DNA of 64,000 nt from Cocos nucifera (GCA_006176705.1 QRFJ01000297.1:868001-932000), one strand, 5' to 3'; positions 24,521 through 37,490 are shown, counted from the first letter of the stretch. The notes: generated from the sequence alone by a model not told the origin. Translations and numbers: made by a program.

Positions 24521-27118
24521 GGAATGAAAGAAAAAAATATTATGGATGGATGTCTTAAGAATGAAACTGGATCGGTGATGATGTTGGTAGAATCTAAACT
24601 TTTCTCTCATCATACCATCAATGATTGTTAAAAATATTTTGATTGATTACATTCATTGATTAATATATATATATGATAATTTCTTTGCTTGAAATATTTT
24701 TTACATATAATTGATTGATTTTGATGCTTGCAATGAATTTATACCATGATTTAAATATTTTGATTTTAAAGATCAATATACTCTCCTCTATATATCGTGT
24801 TATGGATGAAATAATTTTATCTTGAAATTTAGCATGATATTTTAAGCCTTTCCATATCAATTTTATAATTAATAAATTTAAATTAAAAGATGCTTAATTG
24901 GGTTTGAATGTAATAATTACTAAATCTAAAAGAGAAACTAATTTTTGATATTTCTTTCATAAGATGCTAAATTATCAAAATTCTTTTAAAATTTTGCATG
25001 AAATAAGTACTTAAAAATAAGACGTTCAATCATAAAAATCAAGTATTTGATGTATTGATTTACAATACATTTTAGGTTAACCTTTAAGAATTTTAAAACT
25101 CTATAATTGAACTAAACTCATAGAGCCTTCATCTAGTTTTTTTTTGATTATTAGAATCCTCCTAATTGATTAATTTTTGATCTTCTAAATTGAGTTGAAT
25201 ATATATCTTGATCTTTGATTTAATTTTTTTTTCAATCTTAAAAAAAATTATTAATGAATATTTATATTTTATTTTGATTGACTGATTTTAAAAATTAAAT
25301 TTGAAAAATATTTTTCTTAAATATTTTAAAGTTAATATCTAGCAAGATATTTTAAGAAAGCTGTTATTTATCTTTAAAGCTAAATATTTAAAGAGAATTT
25401 TAGTTTTGATTAATTGATATCAAATTGCTTACTATTTGTCATGTATTTGATTGATTTATCTTTTGATAAAAAGAAAAGAATATTTTTATTTCAAATCTAA
25501 TTTTGCACAGCTATAATTTTTAATATAATATTATCTAAGATAAATTCAAAAATATATAATTTTTTTGAATCTAATTACTTGATATTTCTTAAGAAAAGAA
25601 AGAAATGATCTTTTTGAAGAATTACTAAAATTTTTTTATAATTTGCTTTGGCTAATTTGCTGATATCAATTCAAATTAATTTATCATTCTAAATCCTCAA
25701 AATTATTTGATTTGAATCAATTCATCTTCATTAATTTAAAACTAAAATCATTGGTATCAAGCTGAATTTGTAAATTAATTTTTAAGTGATATTGATCTAT
25801 CAAGAAAAATATGATTTGATCTAAATTTTAGTTTAATTGGTATCAAGAAAATCTTTTAAAGAAATAACTTTGTTTGCTAAAATAAGAAAAAAATATTTAA
25901 AAAAATGATAATTTAATTGAAAAGGCCTTTAAAATTAAAAATATCTTTCAAATTTAGAAAATCTAAATTTAGTAGTTAAATTTGTATTAAATATGCTTGA
26001 TTTGAAAATTAAAGAAGGAAAATATTATTAAAATATTAAAAGAAAAAATAAATTTTCTAGTATTTATCCTAAAAAATAGGAGAAGAGATATTATCTAGCT
26101 TTGATTGAAAATTCTAATTAACTTATGTTGAGAAAAATGAACATTGATTGCATTATACTTTTGAGCTTTCATGTATTTATTCTATTTAATTTATATACTT
26201 TTGATTGGTAAATCATTTTTGATAACTATTTAGAGTAAAAATGAGTTTGAAATACATTCTTATTTTGAGAAATGATTTTCTAAACTTAATCTTGAAACTC
26301 ATTTAAAAATTTGAATTTGATACTAAATTTTTGATGTGCATTTAAAATCCTTATGAGTTATTTATATTGAAGTAATTTTTATTCAAAATAGTAAATTTAA
26401 AAATATGACTATCATTTATTTTGATACTATTTATTTTACTTTGCTTGATATATTTTTAATACATATCTTTTCCAAACTTAATTGACTGAAATTTTTTACG
26501 AAAAAAAAAGATTGAATATTAAAGTACCTATTATACTTGATTTTATATTCAAATCTTTTGAAAAGCTCTATCTTCTTAAAGCTTAAAAGTGCATATTTAA
26601 AAATATAATTAAAGATTATATTCATTCAAAAAGAGAAAGAACCTATGATATTTAAATTCAAACTAATTTTTAAAATTAAAATAAATATTTTAAACTTATT
26701 TTGAGTCAAAAAATAAATTTGTAAAAGAAAGATGATTCATTTAAATTAATTTTCTAAGCTTGATACATCTCTTACTTTGATATATTCTTGTTATTATTTT
26801 TGATGATTATTTCTTATTTCTTTCCATGAGCTTTTTGATGTTATCAAAAAAGGGGAGAGATATATTAAGTATATGCTTAAAGGGTTGATGCTTAAAAAAC
26901 TCAAGTTTTTAATGCTTGAAATCTTGACACTCATTGATTTGAATTAAAATATCATTTTGATATATATGAATATATAAAATATTTATGTACTAATGATGTG
27001 TAATAAATTAAAGGCTCATTAAGAATTTTCATGAAGTTTAATTTATTATTCTTATCTTGATTCATATTAGTTTCTTTAGCATATACTCAAAGTTTTGCCA
27101 TCATCTAAAAAAGAAGAT
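24521..27118 (+). other. A' 3' non-coding region and polypurine tract
   Basis: This is very AT-rich with no supported gene. The text parallels 6961-8516 of element A ('ttggtatcaagctgaattt', 'tttccatgagctttttgatg' and a purine run at 26846-26860). It ends in 'ccatcatctaaaaaagaagat' at about 27099-27118, the polypurine tract directly before the 3' LTR. Confidence 0.6.
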
Positions 27119-28548
27119 TATTGACTCTATGATTGATTTTGATGATTACTAAACTTTGAGTATATTGTATATCTAATAATGTATTTCAAGAATGTGTATA
27201 GATCTTTTCACATGTTAAAATTAAAGAACTATTCATTAAAAAAGATCTCCATAAATTTACTAAGTCAAGATCTTCAAAGAAAAAATTTTAAGTTCAAGAC
27301 TTAGTGAAGTCAATCCCAAAGCAAAAGAAGCAATCTTTAGAAAATTTAGAGCCATCTTTAGAAAAATTTAAAGTCATATCTAGAAAATTTAGAGTCATCT
27401 ACAAGCTATTTAGTATGCTGGTACAATGTCTTGGCACGAGATAGAGAGGACTCGAAATCAGCCTGAGTCATCTCTATCTCAAAAAATAGAAATTTTATTT
27501 CTATGTATTGAGATCGAGATGACTCCAAAATTTTTGAGTCATGTCAAAGTTGCAGCAAGACATCTCCATAAAAATAGAAAGGGCTCGAAACGTGCTGACA
27601 ACCTTTAATAGATAGTTCTGCAAAGGATCTTTCTTCCTCGCAATGGCTAGTTCTCATCTCCAACGATCATTTTAGAGTTTCCAATGACTAGAACTACTCT
27701 CTAACCATCTCTAAGGATATTTAAGGTTAGAGAATCAATTTAAAAGTAAGATTAAGAGAGATTAATAGAGAAATCATTTTTAAATAAGAGGGATTCCATT
27801 GCACATCAAAAAGAGGAAAAAAGAGAGGGATTATGCAGTGATTTTAGAGGGCATTTAAGAGCTAGCTTCTATAACTTCTCAAGCATCCTCTCAAGCCTTA
27901 AAGAAGAGTGTTCAAGCTTCAAAAAAGCTGATCATTCAATCTCCTCTTTGTGCCCAAAAGAGTTTAAATTCTTTTTTTATTTTAAGCTGAAACTTTTCAT
28001 CTATTGTATTTTGTTTTTTTACAAATTTCTTTAGAAAAAAGAAACTTGGGGATTAGGCCTATCTAGGCCTAAAATTGGATATTGTAGATTTTGGTTGGTG
28101 AGTCCAAAAAATCAACTGGCTTGATAGTGAATTCAAAAAACTATTGGTGTAAGATTTTGGTTGGTGCTCCTGAAAAAATCAACTAGATTTATTGGTAAGT
28201 TCAAAAAAATAAACATCCTATAATCAAAAAAGAATTATAGTAAAAATCTTAAGTGAAGCTTGGAGAGTGGACGTAGGTGCAGATTGCATTGAACCACTAT
28301 AAATTCTGATGTGTTTATATTGTACTTCTTATTCTATCCCTTTGCATACTTTGTATACTTTTAATTCTTGCTTTACTTTCACACTTTGGTTTTGTTATAT
28401 TAATTTCGTTGCTACACCATTGCTTACATTCCATAATCATTAAAGATAGCATAAATTAAAGCACATATTATTTAGAAAGTAAATTTGGATAGAATTTTAA
28501 AAGAATCCAATTCAACCCTCCCTCTTGGGTTGCTATCTTTGGGCAACA
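27119..28548 (+). repeat. 3' LTR of A'
   Basis: This 1430-bp LTR starts TATTGACTC after the polypurine tract and ends GGGCAACA, followed by the ATGCT duplication. It is the complete partner of the split 5' LTR. Confidence 0.85.
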
Positions 28549-28553
28549 ATGCT

Positions 28554-29315
28554 TGAAAACTTAATGCTCATTGATTTGAATGGAGATATTCTTTTAAATG
28601 AGTATATAAGATATATACAATATACTAAAAGACTAATTGAGAACATTCATGAAGTATGCATTTATATGTTTAATGTATTACTTCATAATACATGTTAGCC
28701 ATTTTCGAATTTTGGCTATATGTGATACTTATCTTGCATAGCTAACTATTTATATTTTTGATATATTATGTAAACTCCTTGACATATTTTTATATATTTT
28801 GGCTAGAACTATTTACTTGATATATGACTTTTATAATTTTTATATACTTTATGTTGGCATCTTATTTTGTCATAAATAGTAATGTGTCTTTCACATGTGG
28901 TATCAGTTTTATTATGAATTATCTTTTAAGCAGAAGTTCTTCCTTCTTATTAAAAAGAAGAAGTACATTTTATCCAAAATAAGGGAGAGCTGCTTTTTAA
29001 TTAATGATATCAAAAAGGAGTGTTATAACATAAATATATTATTTAGTATAAGCATAAATTAATTGCATAAGCAAAAATAGCAAAAATTGGCCATATTTCA
29101 GAAATTGGTAACATTCTTTTTACATGATTAATGATTGGCAATTTTTAGCCTCTCTTCTAAAAGAGCCAATTAAAAACTTGCATCAATTGAATATACTTAT
29201 ATATTGTCTTGGTTTAAATTCAAAATTCTTAATGGCACTATTTTACTCTAATATTCTATACATGTCTTATTTTGCTTATACTCAAATATTTTGTCATCAT
29301 TAAAAATAAAAAGAT
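28554..29315 (+). other. Element A 3' non-coding region, right part, with polypurine tract
   Basis: It resumes element A after the A' target duplication. The text 'cttgaaaacttaatgctcattgatttgaatgg' parallels 26914-26945 in the 3' region of A'. It ends 'tcatcattaaaaataaaaagat' directly before the 3' LTR, in the polypurine-tract position. No gene is visible. Confidence 0.6.
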
Positions 29316-30642
29316 TGTTACTCTAAGAATTGATTTTAATAATTATAAAATATTTAAAAAGAATATTAATAATTTTTTATTCTTGGAAGAAGTTCAAATA
29401 TGTATTTTAGGATATATAATAATTTTTAAATTAATAAAATACTTGGAGAAGGCCAAAGTTGTAATTTCATCAAGTTGGAGATTAAGACAATATTTTTTGG
29501 AAGCCTCAAGAATATTATAGAAGAATTTAAAACTTTTGAAGGGAATTTAGAAAGTTTTGAAAGTCAAAAAGTGAAAAAAAAATTAGCTTGGGCAAAAAGA
29601 AATGACCCCTAGGTTATCTTCTTTTGAAAAGGGCTGCTTGACATGCCTATTTTTGAGTGGCACACAAAAAGAAATGATCCTGGGGTCGACCCCTTTGCCA
29701 GAGGGTCGACCCTCGACCCCTGCTGTCCTACCACTCAAAAATAGAAGGGGGGTGTTTTTGTTCTATTGCAGGAGGTGACCCATGGGTCGATTGCTATGCT
29801 AGGAGATGACCCATGGGGTCGACTCCTACGATGGAAATGTTCATAATAAGTAGTTTTTTGGTCTATTTTTGAAGCATTTAATGCCCAATAAATTCTCTCT
29901 AATGGCTATAAATGGCTACTATTCACCCTCTAGCATTGATTGAAGATTTAAAAGGTATTCAAAAGGAAGAAAAATATAAGAAAAACTAAAGAGAAAATCA
30001 ATCCTAAAGAAAATTTGCTCGAAGCAAAGAAGCATTCAATTTAAGCTCGACCACCTCTCAAAAGCTCATTCATCTTTCCATTCCTTCTGAGACTGTTCTC
30101 AAAGGCTTCTTCTATTTTTACGTAAAATACTTTTAATGTCTTATTGTGCTCATTAAAAAGCTAACCATGCTTAACATTGTAATTCATATTGTATTCAGTT
30201 TATTATTTTGGGTTTAAGTTTTGGGAGATTTCAAAACTCAGGAAGATTGATCCAAATCTTGAACCGGAGTATATTGGGTTGGCTTATACCCAAAAAATAT
30301 ATAAGTGCCTAGCTTTGGAAAGTTAGGATTGGTGGGATTTGATGTAATCGTTGTATATGATTGGTGGATTGAAATTTTCAAGTAGGAGCTTGGAAAGTGG
30401 ATGTAGGTGCAAGGTTAGCACCGAACTACTATAAACCTTCTTATTTATGGTATATTGATAGCTCTTATTGCTTTCTTGCATTTATTTCTTACTTGATTGT
30501 GTTAGTTACCTGCACATCATTTGCTCTTGTCCTTCCACATCACATAACACTTTCGAAGCACAATTTTTGTGATTCACTCCTCACTTAACATTTTTAATAA
30601 CCCAATTCACCCCTGCCTCTTAGGTTGCATAATTGGGCAATA
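29316..30642 (+). repeat. 3' LTR of element A
   Basis: This 1327-bp LTR runs from TGTTACTC to GGGCAATA. It keeps about 420 bp (roughly 29685-30105) that the 5' LTR has lost, including a cluster of GTCGACC motifs at 29682-29825. The following GCTAT is the probable target duplication. Confidence 0.78.
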
Positions 30643-30647
30643 GCTAT

Positions 30648-30951
30648 GATATTTTTTGGCAGGGATTTGGTCTCTATGAAAAGACCTTTTGGTGGCTTAT
30701 ACCTATCTCATAGTACCAAAGAATTTTAGATTTTGTATGATCATATAATTAATTTTTGCATACTATTGCTACTAAATATTTTTTTTGTCCCTTTTTTTAC
30801 TTTGTAGTTCTATAAAAATCTTTTTTTAAGGATTTCTATTGTCAATTAAATAGGAATTGCTTATAATGTTTAGATTGTAAACCTAACCAGGATGTTAGCA
30901 TTTGGTTTATATGAATTGTCAATATATTTATTTGTGTTTTGTTTAATGTAG
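30648..30951 (+). other. hAT 5' leader, probable intron 3' end
   Basis: This is T-rich non-coding sequence ending in 'tttgtttaatgtag' directly before the ATG at 30952. That is a typical plant 3' splice site with a pyrimidine-rich tract, so the leader is probably spliced. The donor site has not been found and may lie left of element A. Confidence 0.5.
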
Positions 30952-31245
30952 ATGGATGAAAGAGTAGGAGAGTCTTCAAATACCATTAAGGAAAATCAAA
31001 ACATTATGGGAGAAGAGGACCATATTGAAATTGAAGAAGAAGATGATGATATTATTGAACTAGCAGAATCAACTAAAACAAAAGACCAAAAGACTACAAA
31101 AAGGAGGCAAAAGCTAATCTCAAAAGTACGGATGCACTTTGAAATATTGTCAGTGGGAAAATATGGAAACAAAAAATGCAAGTACAAACACTATGGTGTA
31201 GTTTATATTTGCAACAGAGCTATGGAGCAAGTAATATGAAATGAC
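30952..31245 (+). pseudogene. hAT transposase piece 1: acidic N-terminus and BED zinc finger
   Basis: From the ATG the protein has an acidic stretch (residues 20-40, EEEDDDIIELAE), a basic segment (TKRRQKL), then SKVRMHFEILSVGKYGNKKCKYKH, the start of a BED zinc finger. A one-base shift occurs before 31230, after which the frame reads GASNMK. A TGA follows in a position where relatives have Arg (a CGA-to-TGA change would explain it). That TGA lies inside the ATGAC duplication of element C. BED fingers bind the transposon ends in active relatives. Confidence 0.8.
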
Positions 31246-33509
31246 TGAAGGGAAATCCTGATTTCCCGGTCTAGGTTCGTCCAGATCTGATCAGATCAAG
31301 AGATATATTTCAAAATTTTTTTTCTTGATCCCAATCAGATCTTAATATATTTTAGATCTGATTCTTATTATTTTAATAAATAAAATAAAATAAGATAAAT
31401 TAAATCAAATTTAATTTACCTGATTTGGGTAATCCTATTATCCTGTAGATGATCCTAATTGCAGCGAAAGGTTCTGGATCTAGCCACGCAAGCACCTGGC
31501 CTCTACCGGTATCCACTCAGGTTGGATCTGGAGATCCTCTTCTTCTCTATCACGTCTCCAAAAATCAGATCTGGATCTGATCTGGAGGATCTTCAAAACT
31601 CCTTTTGAAGATCAGCAGTCGTCCTTTGCAGCAGTGCAGCCTTCTTCTTTTGATCGCCTTTCTTTTGATCTGGAACGCACCAACCAAAATCCAAAACTCT
31701 TTTGGACGTGGAGAGGAGAAGGAGGAGAAGTTTAGGCATGGAGGAAGAGGAGAGAAGCAGCCTTGGGGCATGGGAAATCTCTATCTAATTGCATTTTCAT
31801 CTGAGTTGGGCGCAGGGTCTCTTTTATAGACCTCTTGTGATCCAACCAATCACAACCCTTTATGAAATCAGATCTAAATCTGATTGGTTGGAATAGAGTC
31901 CCCTGGATTCCTCCTTAGAGGGTGCCTAAGACCAGTCAAACTGGATTCTTAGTAGAACTCTGATTGGAATCCAAAAGGGAGGTGGAGTCCTTGTCCAACA
32001 AGGACTCCAAGGCGCCTCCAACTTGGGCGCACGCCTAGGGTGGCGTGCGCCCTCCTCCTTGCCAGGTTCTGGCAGGGGGACAGGCCCCCACCAGTTCTCC
32101 AATAGGTGCGTGACACGTGGACAAAAGTCAAAGTATCTATGGTCAACATTTGACCAGTCAAAGGTCAACTTTTGACCAAAGTCAAAGGACCAAAAATGGC
32201 AGGTGACCAAAAATGGCAGGTCATGTCTTATAAAATAAGACAACCTTCTCTAACTTGGACAACCTCCAGTTAGACCATATGAAGGCCTTTGATTGAGCAC
32301 AAACTCCTTTGGCTCAGTTAGGACAACTTATTTGTGATAGTAAAAGAAGAACGTTAGGTTCAATCGAGTGCTAGCATGATTTTCTTGAACCTAATTGAAT
32401 CTCATTCAGATCAATTGAACTAGATCAGTTCAATTGATGATCACCAGATTCAAACCCTTGTTTGTGTGATCCAGTTAGGTTCAGTTCTGTATGGTAATGG
32501 GATATGTCATGATCTCTATCATAGACATCATCGAAACTCCTTTCGATGGATCAGAACTCTTCTGATTCGAACAGCTAGAATGATCGATCATCTAAATCAT
32601 TCTAATTGCTCCCAAAATCCACCAGTGACACCTAGCAGTATATGGTGGCAACCCATCAGAGCTGAATGCGAACCTCTTGGTGCAGCTACCTGTGTGATTA
32701 AGTTCTTCTATCTTGAGCCCCGATCAGATTAGGGTTAAGGTAAACTCGTCAAACCCTAGTCTCTGTCATATGATATAATCATTCGATTCGAGTCCAATGT
32801 GAAAACCTAAATAGAAACTCTTTCTATTATTTCACTCTGCCATGGCCATGGGCTTCAGGACTTGATTCTCATGATTATCATAGGGCTACTCCTCTACCAC
32901 CGAGGTAGATAGATCCCATCTTGATGCAATCCAGTTCCTACAATGAACATGCTATAGCCAACATACACCTCAGGGTTCCATATGGCTAGGAGACCGAGTA
33001 ATGGTGTAGTCAAACTATAACACCCTCAAGGTGAACTGCCGATGCATCTCAGGTCAAAGAACCAGACACACTACTGCAGCATCGAGTCAGTCATTGACGA
33101 GAAGGTAGACTCCCTAATGACTACTCGAGGTGGTCACGCTCAGTGCCCTCGTTCTCTAACGAGTACCTGTACTTTCGCTCCGGTGTCTCCACACCATAGA
33201 CTCAAGACTCATCTACTAAAGAGAAGCGATCGTACACCAACCTTTCGGATCAATCACCATCCTCGTGATGATCCTATGGTCGGGAGCTGTTTATGAGTTA
33301 ATAATGATTATTCATGTCTTAAATTTTCAACTCTTGAAAATATGAATTATCATTACCATTAACTCAAAGGATGTATCACAGACACTAAATACACAGGTGT
33401 GATAGAAAATAACCCATTTTATTGATTATAGTCAAAATTATAATTTTGCCCCTAGAAGTGTATTACAAGTGTCAGCCAATTCTGGCTTCTAGGGCACATA
33501 TATCTAACA
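31246..33509 (-). repeat. 3' LTR of element C
   Basis: This 2264-bp LTR starts TGAAGGGAAA and ends TATCTAACA in + coordinates. The adjoining ATCTCCCACTTG (33510 on) is, on the element strand, the purine-rich CAAGTGGGAGAT, the usual Copia polypurine tract. Confidence 0.93.
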
Positions 33510-33523
33510 ATCTCCCACTTGTC

Positions 33524-34105
33524 CTAAAGCCAATTGGCTACAAGTCTAAGTCCCATCTTCTCAAGGTGGGCTTCGATCTTCTGTTGTCCCAACGGCTTTG
33601 TAAGTGGGTCTGCCACATTATCTGCGGAGTTGACTCTCTTGACCTCAACGTAACCTTTCTCAAGGTAATCGCGGATGAGATGATATCGCCGCTCAATGTG
33701 CTTGGACTTCTGGTGAGACCTCGGCTCCTTAGCAAGGGCTATGGCGCCATTGTTGTCGCAGTAAAGAGGAATGGCATCTGATGGCATTACTCCAATTTCT
33801 GCAGCAAACTTCTTGTACCAGAATGCTTCCTTTGCAGCCTCTGATGCAGCTATATATTCTGCTTCCATGGTGGAATCTGCTATCACAGTTTGCTTGGAAC
33901 TCTTCCAGCTGACAGCTCCACCATTGCACACAAACAGACTTCCAGATGTCGACTTTCGATCATCTATATCAGACATGAAGTCCGAGTCTGTGTATCCTTG
34001 AACTTGGAGTTCTCCATTACCAAAGACCAACATCATATCCTTAGTTCTTCTCAAGTACTTAAGGATATATTTCACAGAAGTCCAGTGTTCTTCACCTGGA
34101 TTTGA
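33524..34105 (-). pseudogene. Element C RNase H
   Basis: A 183-residue open frame (33524-34075) ends the polyprotein just before the 3' LTR. Visible are KYILKYLRRTKD, the first catalytic Asp in GYTDSDF (residue 30), STSGSLF, the STMEAEY block with the catalytic Glu near residues 71-73, LYCDNNGAIAL (Asp near 107) and KSKHIERRYHLIRDYL. All acidic residues of Copia RNase H are present. It is out of frame with RT because of a shift near 34110. RNase H removes the RNA strand during cDNA synthesis. Confidence 0.9.
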
Positions 34106-35325
34106 CTGATATCTGCTTGTGACACACTCACAGCATGGGCTATATCAGGTCGTGTACATAGCATGGCATACATGAGGCTCCCTATTGCAGAAGCATAAGG
34201 GATCTTGCTCATGCGTTCTATTTCCTCAGGTGTGCTGGGGCACATCTTCTTGGAAAGATGAATACCATGTCTGAAGGGTATTAATCCCCTCTTAGAGTTT
34301 TCCATACTAAACCTCTTTAGTACTTCCTCTATGTACATCTTCTGTGAAAGTCCTAGCATCCTATTCGGTCTATCCCTATAGACCTTAATTCCTAGAATAA
34401 AGGATGCTTCACCTAGGTCTTTCATGGAGAATTCCTTGGACAACCACACCTTGACTGAAGTCAGCATGGGAATATTATTCCCAATAAGGAGGATGTCATC
34501 CACGTACAATATGAGGAAGACAACAGCGCTCCCACTGACCCTTTTGAAAACACATGGTTCCTCTTCGTTTTTGATGAAACCAAACTTTTTGATCACATCA
34601 TTGAAACGAGTGTTCCAGCTCCGAGATGCTTGCTTAAGTCCATATATGGACCTTTGCAGCTTGCAAACCTTGTGATCAGTATCACTGGATGTGAAACCTA
34701 GCGGCTGTTCCATATAGATATCTTCCTCAAGATATCCATTTAGGAATGCCGTTTTCACGTCCATTTGCCATATTTCATAATCGAAATAGGCTGCAACGGC
34801 AAGCAATGTGCGGATGGATTTTAGCATAGCTACCGGGGAAAAGGTATCCTGATAGTCAATGCCTTCACGTTGACTATAACCTTTTGCCACCAGTCTAGCC
34901 TTGAATGTCTCCACATTCCCATCTGCACCAATCTTTCTCTTGAAGATCCATTTACATCCAATAGGTACTATACCTTCTGGTGGATCTACCAAGGTCCAGA
35001 CTTGGTTTGAGTGCATCGAGTCAATTTCTGACTTCATTGCCTCAAGCCATTTCTCGGAGTCGATATCTGATATCGCCTCGTTGTAGGTTTTGGGATCATC
35101 TCCATGAGCACCATTACCTACGAGGAACATTTCCTCTACATCCTCTGAAACAATACCTAAGTATCTTTCAGGGGGACGGGAAACTCTTTCCGATCTACGA
35201 GGTGGAGGAGGTAGTGTTCTTATTGGCTCAACCTGATTTGGTTCCACTTGGTCCTTAGCTCGTTGTGCTTGTGAGACTTTCTCATCAAGCTTGATCTATT
35301 TTCTAATGCCGCTATCTTGAATAAA
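34106..35325 (-). pseudogene. Element C reverse transcriptase
   Basis: A long open frame (34072-35247, 391 codons) covers the linker, then SEKWLEAMKSEI, VPIGCKWIFKRK, KARLVAKGYSQREGIDY, MDVKTAFLNGYL (first catalytic Asp near residue 163), SIYGLKQASRSWN and LILYVDDILLIGN (YVDD at residues 248-251). It continues to SKIPYASAIGSLMYAM and RPDIAHAVSV before the frameshift near 34110. Two in-frame stops lie between 35247 and 35326, so it cannot be read through from integrase. RT motifs are complete and close to consensus, which fits a recent insertion. Confidence 0.92.
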
Positions 35326-35990
35326 CTATTTTTCAAGAAAGATGGCATGTCGACTCACAATCACATTGTGGTCTTCTGGAATGTAGAAATAGTATCCTAA
35401 TGACTCTTTAGGATATCCTATGAATCGAGCTCTAAAGGACCTAAACTCTAACTTGTCCACTTGTTGTCTTTTGACATGAGCCGGACAACCCCAAATTCTG
35501 AGATGACTCAGACTTGGTTTCTTACCGTGCCATATCTCATACGGTGTGGTAGGAACGATTTTAGAGGGAACCCTATTCAGTAAATAGATTGAAGTTAACA
35601 ATGAGTATCCCCAAAGAAAATCAGGGAGGTCTGTGAAGCTCATCATGGATCGAACCATATCCAATAGAGTCTGATTTCTCCATTCTGAAATCCCATTGAG
35701 TTGAGGTGTTCCTGGTGGAGTCCATTGAGAGACTATGCCATTTTCCTTAAGATAGTCTAGGAATTCCCTGCTAAGGTATTCACCTCCTCGATCTGATCGA
35801 AGAACCTTAATGGGTTTTCCTATTTGTTTTTCTACTTCATGTCTGAATTCTTTGAACTTTTCAAAGGCTTCAGACTTGTGTCTCATAAGATACACATACC
35901 CATACCTAGACAGATCATCAGGTAAAGGTAATGAAGTAGACAAAATTGCCTCTAGTCGGCACATCAAATGGGCCGCACACATCAGTATGT
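35326..35990 (-). pseudogene. Element C integrase, catalytic core to C-terminus
   Basis: From about residue 22 of the 218-codon frame: DDLSRYGYVYLMRHK, VLRSDRGGEYLS (second catalytic Asp), then QLNGISEWRNQTLLDMVRSMM with the catalytic Glu retained, DFLWGYSLLTSIYLLNRVPSK and the FIGYPKESLGYYFY block. It joins the upstream integrase part through a frameshift near 35925. Integrase inserts the cDNA into the genome. Confidence 0.9.
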
Positions 35991-37105
35991 ACTAGGGCAA
36001 GGAGATCTGTGGCCCTCTCCCCATGTCCAACAAAAGGGAGTTTAGTCATTTTGCCTTGAAGACAGGATTCACAAGTTGGATATGACTCGGAAGTCAATGG
36101 ACTCAATAGTCCATTTTTCTCCAATTTGTTGATCCTATCTTCTGCTATATGACCTAATCTCAGGTGCCATAGATATCTGTCATTTGGACTATCCCTAGGT
36201 CGTTTGGCATTCACATTTTGCTCGATAGTTAAAACAGGTACATCAATATGCAACTGATAAAGACCATTAATAAGGAAACCATTTGCAATTTTATTTCTTT
36301 CATAAAGAATGTTACAATGGTCCTTAAAGAAGGTGATCACATAACCTTCTTGTGCTAAGCATGAAACAGAAATCAAATTCCTGCTAGCTGCAGGCACATA
36401 ATAACAGTCTTTTAAAACTAAGTCTAAACCAGATGGTAATCGAAGAGGGTATGTTCCCACGGCTACTGCAGCAACTCTTGCTCCATTACCGACGCGTAGG
36501 ATCATGTCTCCATCCCTCAGCCTCTTGCTATCCTCAAGACCCTGCATAGAAGTGCATAGGTGAGCACTAGATCCAGAGTCAAGCACCCAACTGGATGCAG
36601 AAGAAACCGTAAGGTTAGACTCAATAACGAGCATACCTCCAGAAGGACCTTCCTTCTTGTTCTTCAGGGTGGCCAGGTAAGTAGGGCAGTTCCGCTTCCA
36701 ATGGCCGTCGCTGTTGCAATGGAAACACTTTCCTTTGCCATCGGCCTTTTTCTTCGATTCTGCCTTCTTCTTCTTTGATCCTTCCACCTTTTGCTTTTTC
36801 ACAGACTTCTTTTTCTTTCCATAAGACTTTCTTTTGGAAGAAGTCCGTTCCATAGCAAGAACTGAGCCTTTAGAACCTTTCATAGAAAGCTCAGCGGTAA
36901 CCAGCATATTCATCAACTCGGCCAAGGAATTTTGAAGTTTATGCATGTGGTAATTCATGATGAATTGCCCATATGCATCAGTCAAGGATTGCAGAATAAT
37001 ATCGTTCTGCAGATCCAAGTCCAACTTCACACCGAGCTTCTCAAGCTCTTCCATGTCCTTGATCATTGTCAGACAGTGATCTTGGACTGACTGCCCATCA
37101 CGCAT
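35918..37105 (-). pseudogene. Element C gag C-terminus, protease and integrase N-terminus
   Basis: This 395-codon open frame holds the gag C-terminal half, then a lysine-rich tract (residues 90-126). A CX2CX4HX4C knuckle follows (CFHCNSDGHWKRNC, residues 127-140), then protease WVLDSGSSAHLC (Asp at 176). The pre-integrase zinc finger has H314/H319 and C345/C348, and the first integrase Asp lies in VHTDVCGP (375). The frame ends shortly after, where a shift moves the core into another frame. The Met at its start is internal to gag, not the true start. Confidence 0.92.
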
Positions 37106-37490
37106 CTTAGCCTTAAAAAGTTATTTTGTGACTTGATATTTGGCTGCGCGACTCTGTTCACCAAACATCTCCAGTAGGTGAGCCAACATTTGGCGAGCAG
37201 TCCCGATATCTTCATGTTGGCGCTAGAGCTCATCAGACATCGAGCCCAACATGTAGTATCTGGCCTTATTGTCTTCGTCAATCCATTTTTCCAGAGATGC
37301 TCTCTGTTCAGTGGATGGACGAGCTGGTAAGGTGGGAGGGTCCTGGTCCAAAACATGTGGTTAACTTCTCTGAACCCAAAACAATTTTGTAGTTCCTGAG
37401 CCAATCTTTATAATTGGGTCCAGTCAGTCTATGTGTGTCTAGGATACGTGCCAATGGGTTGGACGCAGACATTTTCCTGTAGAGAGTCAA
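37106..37490 (-). pseudogene. Element C gag N-terminus
   Basis: The frame starts near 37472 with MSASNPLARILDTHRLTGPN and continues YKDWLRNYKIVL. This is the 'leucine-tract' gag start shared by many plant Copia elements. A frameshift occurs within the next 100 bp and an in-frame TAA lies near 37122, just before the long downstream frame. It belongs to one ancestral polyprotein with the downstream blocks. Confidence 0.8.

Larger units (their letters stand above)
8517..28548 (+). mobile_element. Element A': second SIRE-like Copia element, internally deleted and itself interrupted
   Basis: The 5' LTR is 8517-8711 plus 22031-23245 (1410 bp without cargo) and the 3' LTR is 27119-28548 (1430 bp). 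Both start TATTGA and end ...GGCAATA or GGGCAACA. The flanking duplications ATGCT at 8512-8516 and 28549-28553 are identical. Without nested cargo it is about 6.7 kb. The internal region keeps the primer site, gag pieces and 3' region but lacks protease, integrase, RT and RNase H, so it is a deletion derivative. The LTRs are about 87 % identical by eye. Confidence 0.85.
1436..30642 (+). mobile_element. Element A: degenerate SIRE/Maximus-like Copia retrotransposon, interrupted by A'
   Basis: The order is 5' LTR (1436-2343), primer-binding site, gag, protease, integrase, RT, RNase H, a long 3' non-coding region, and 3' LTR (29316-30642). A' and its nested cargo (8517-28548) split the 3' region. 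Without the cargo the element is about 9.2 kb. The two LTRs match along their length at about 84 % by eye, but the 5' copy lacks about 420 bp present in the 3' copy. Flanking GTTAT/GCTAT is a likely target duplication with one mutation. The lineage call rests on a gag with a CX2CX4HX4C knuckle and coiled coil, the YIDD RT motif and the long 3' region. Many stops show it is dead. Confidence 0.82.

Noticed and set aside
33422..35258. Several + strand frames of 60-119 codons across 33422-35258
   Set aside because: They are antisense shadows of the RT-RNase H coding region of element C.
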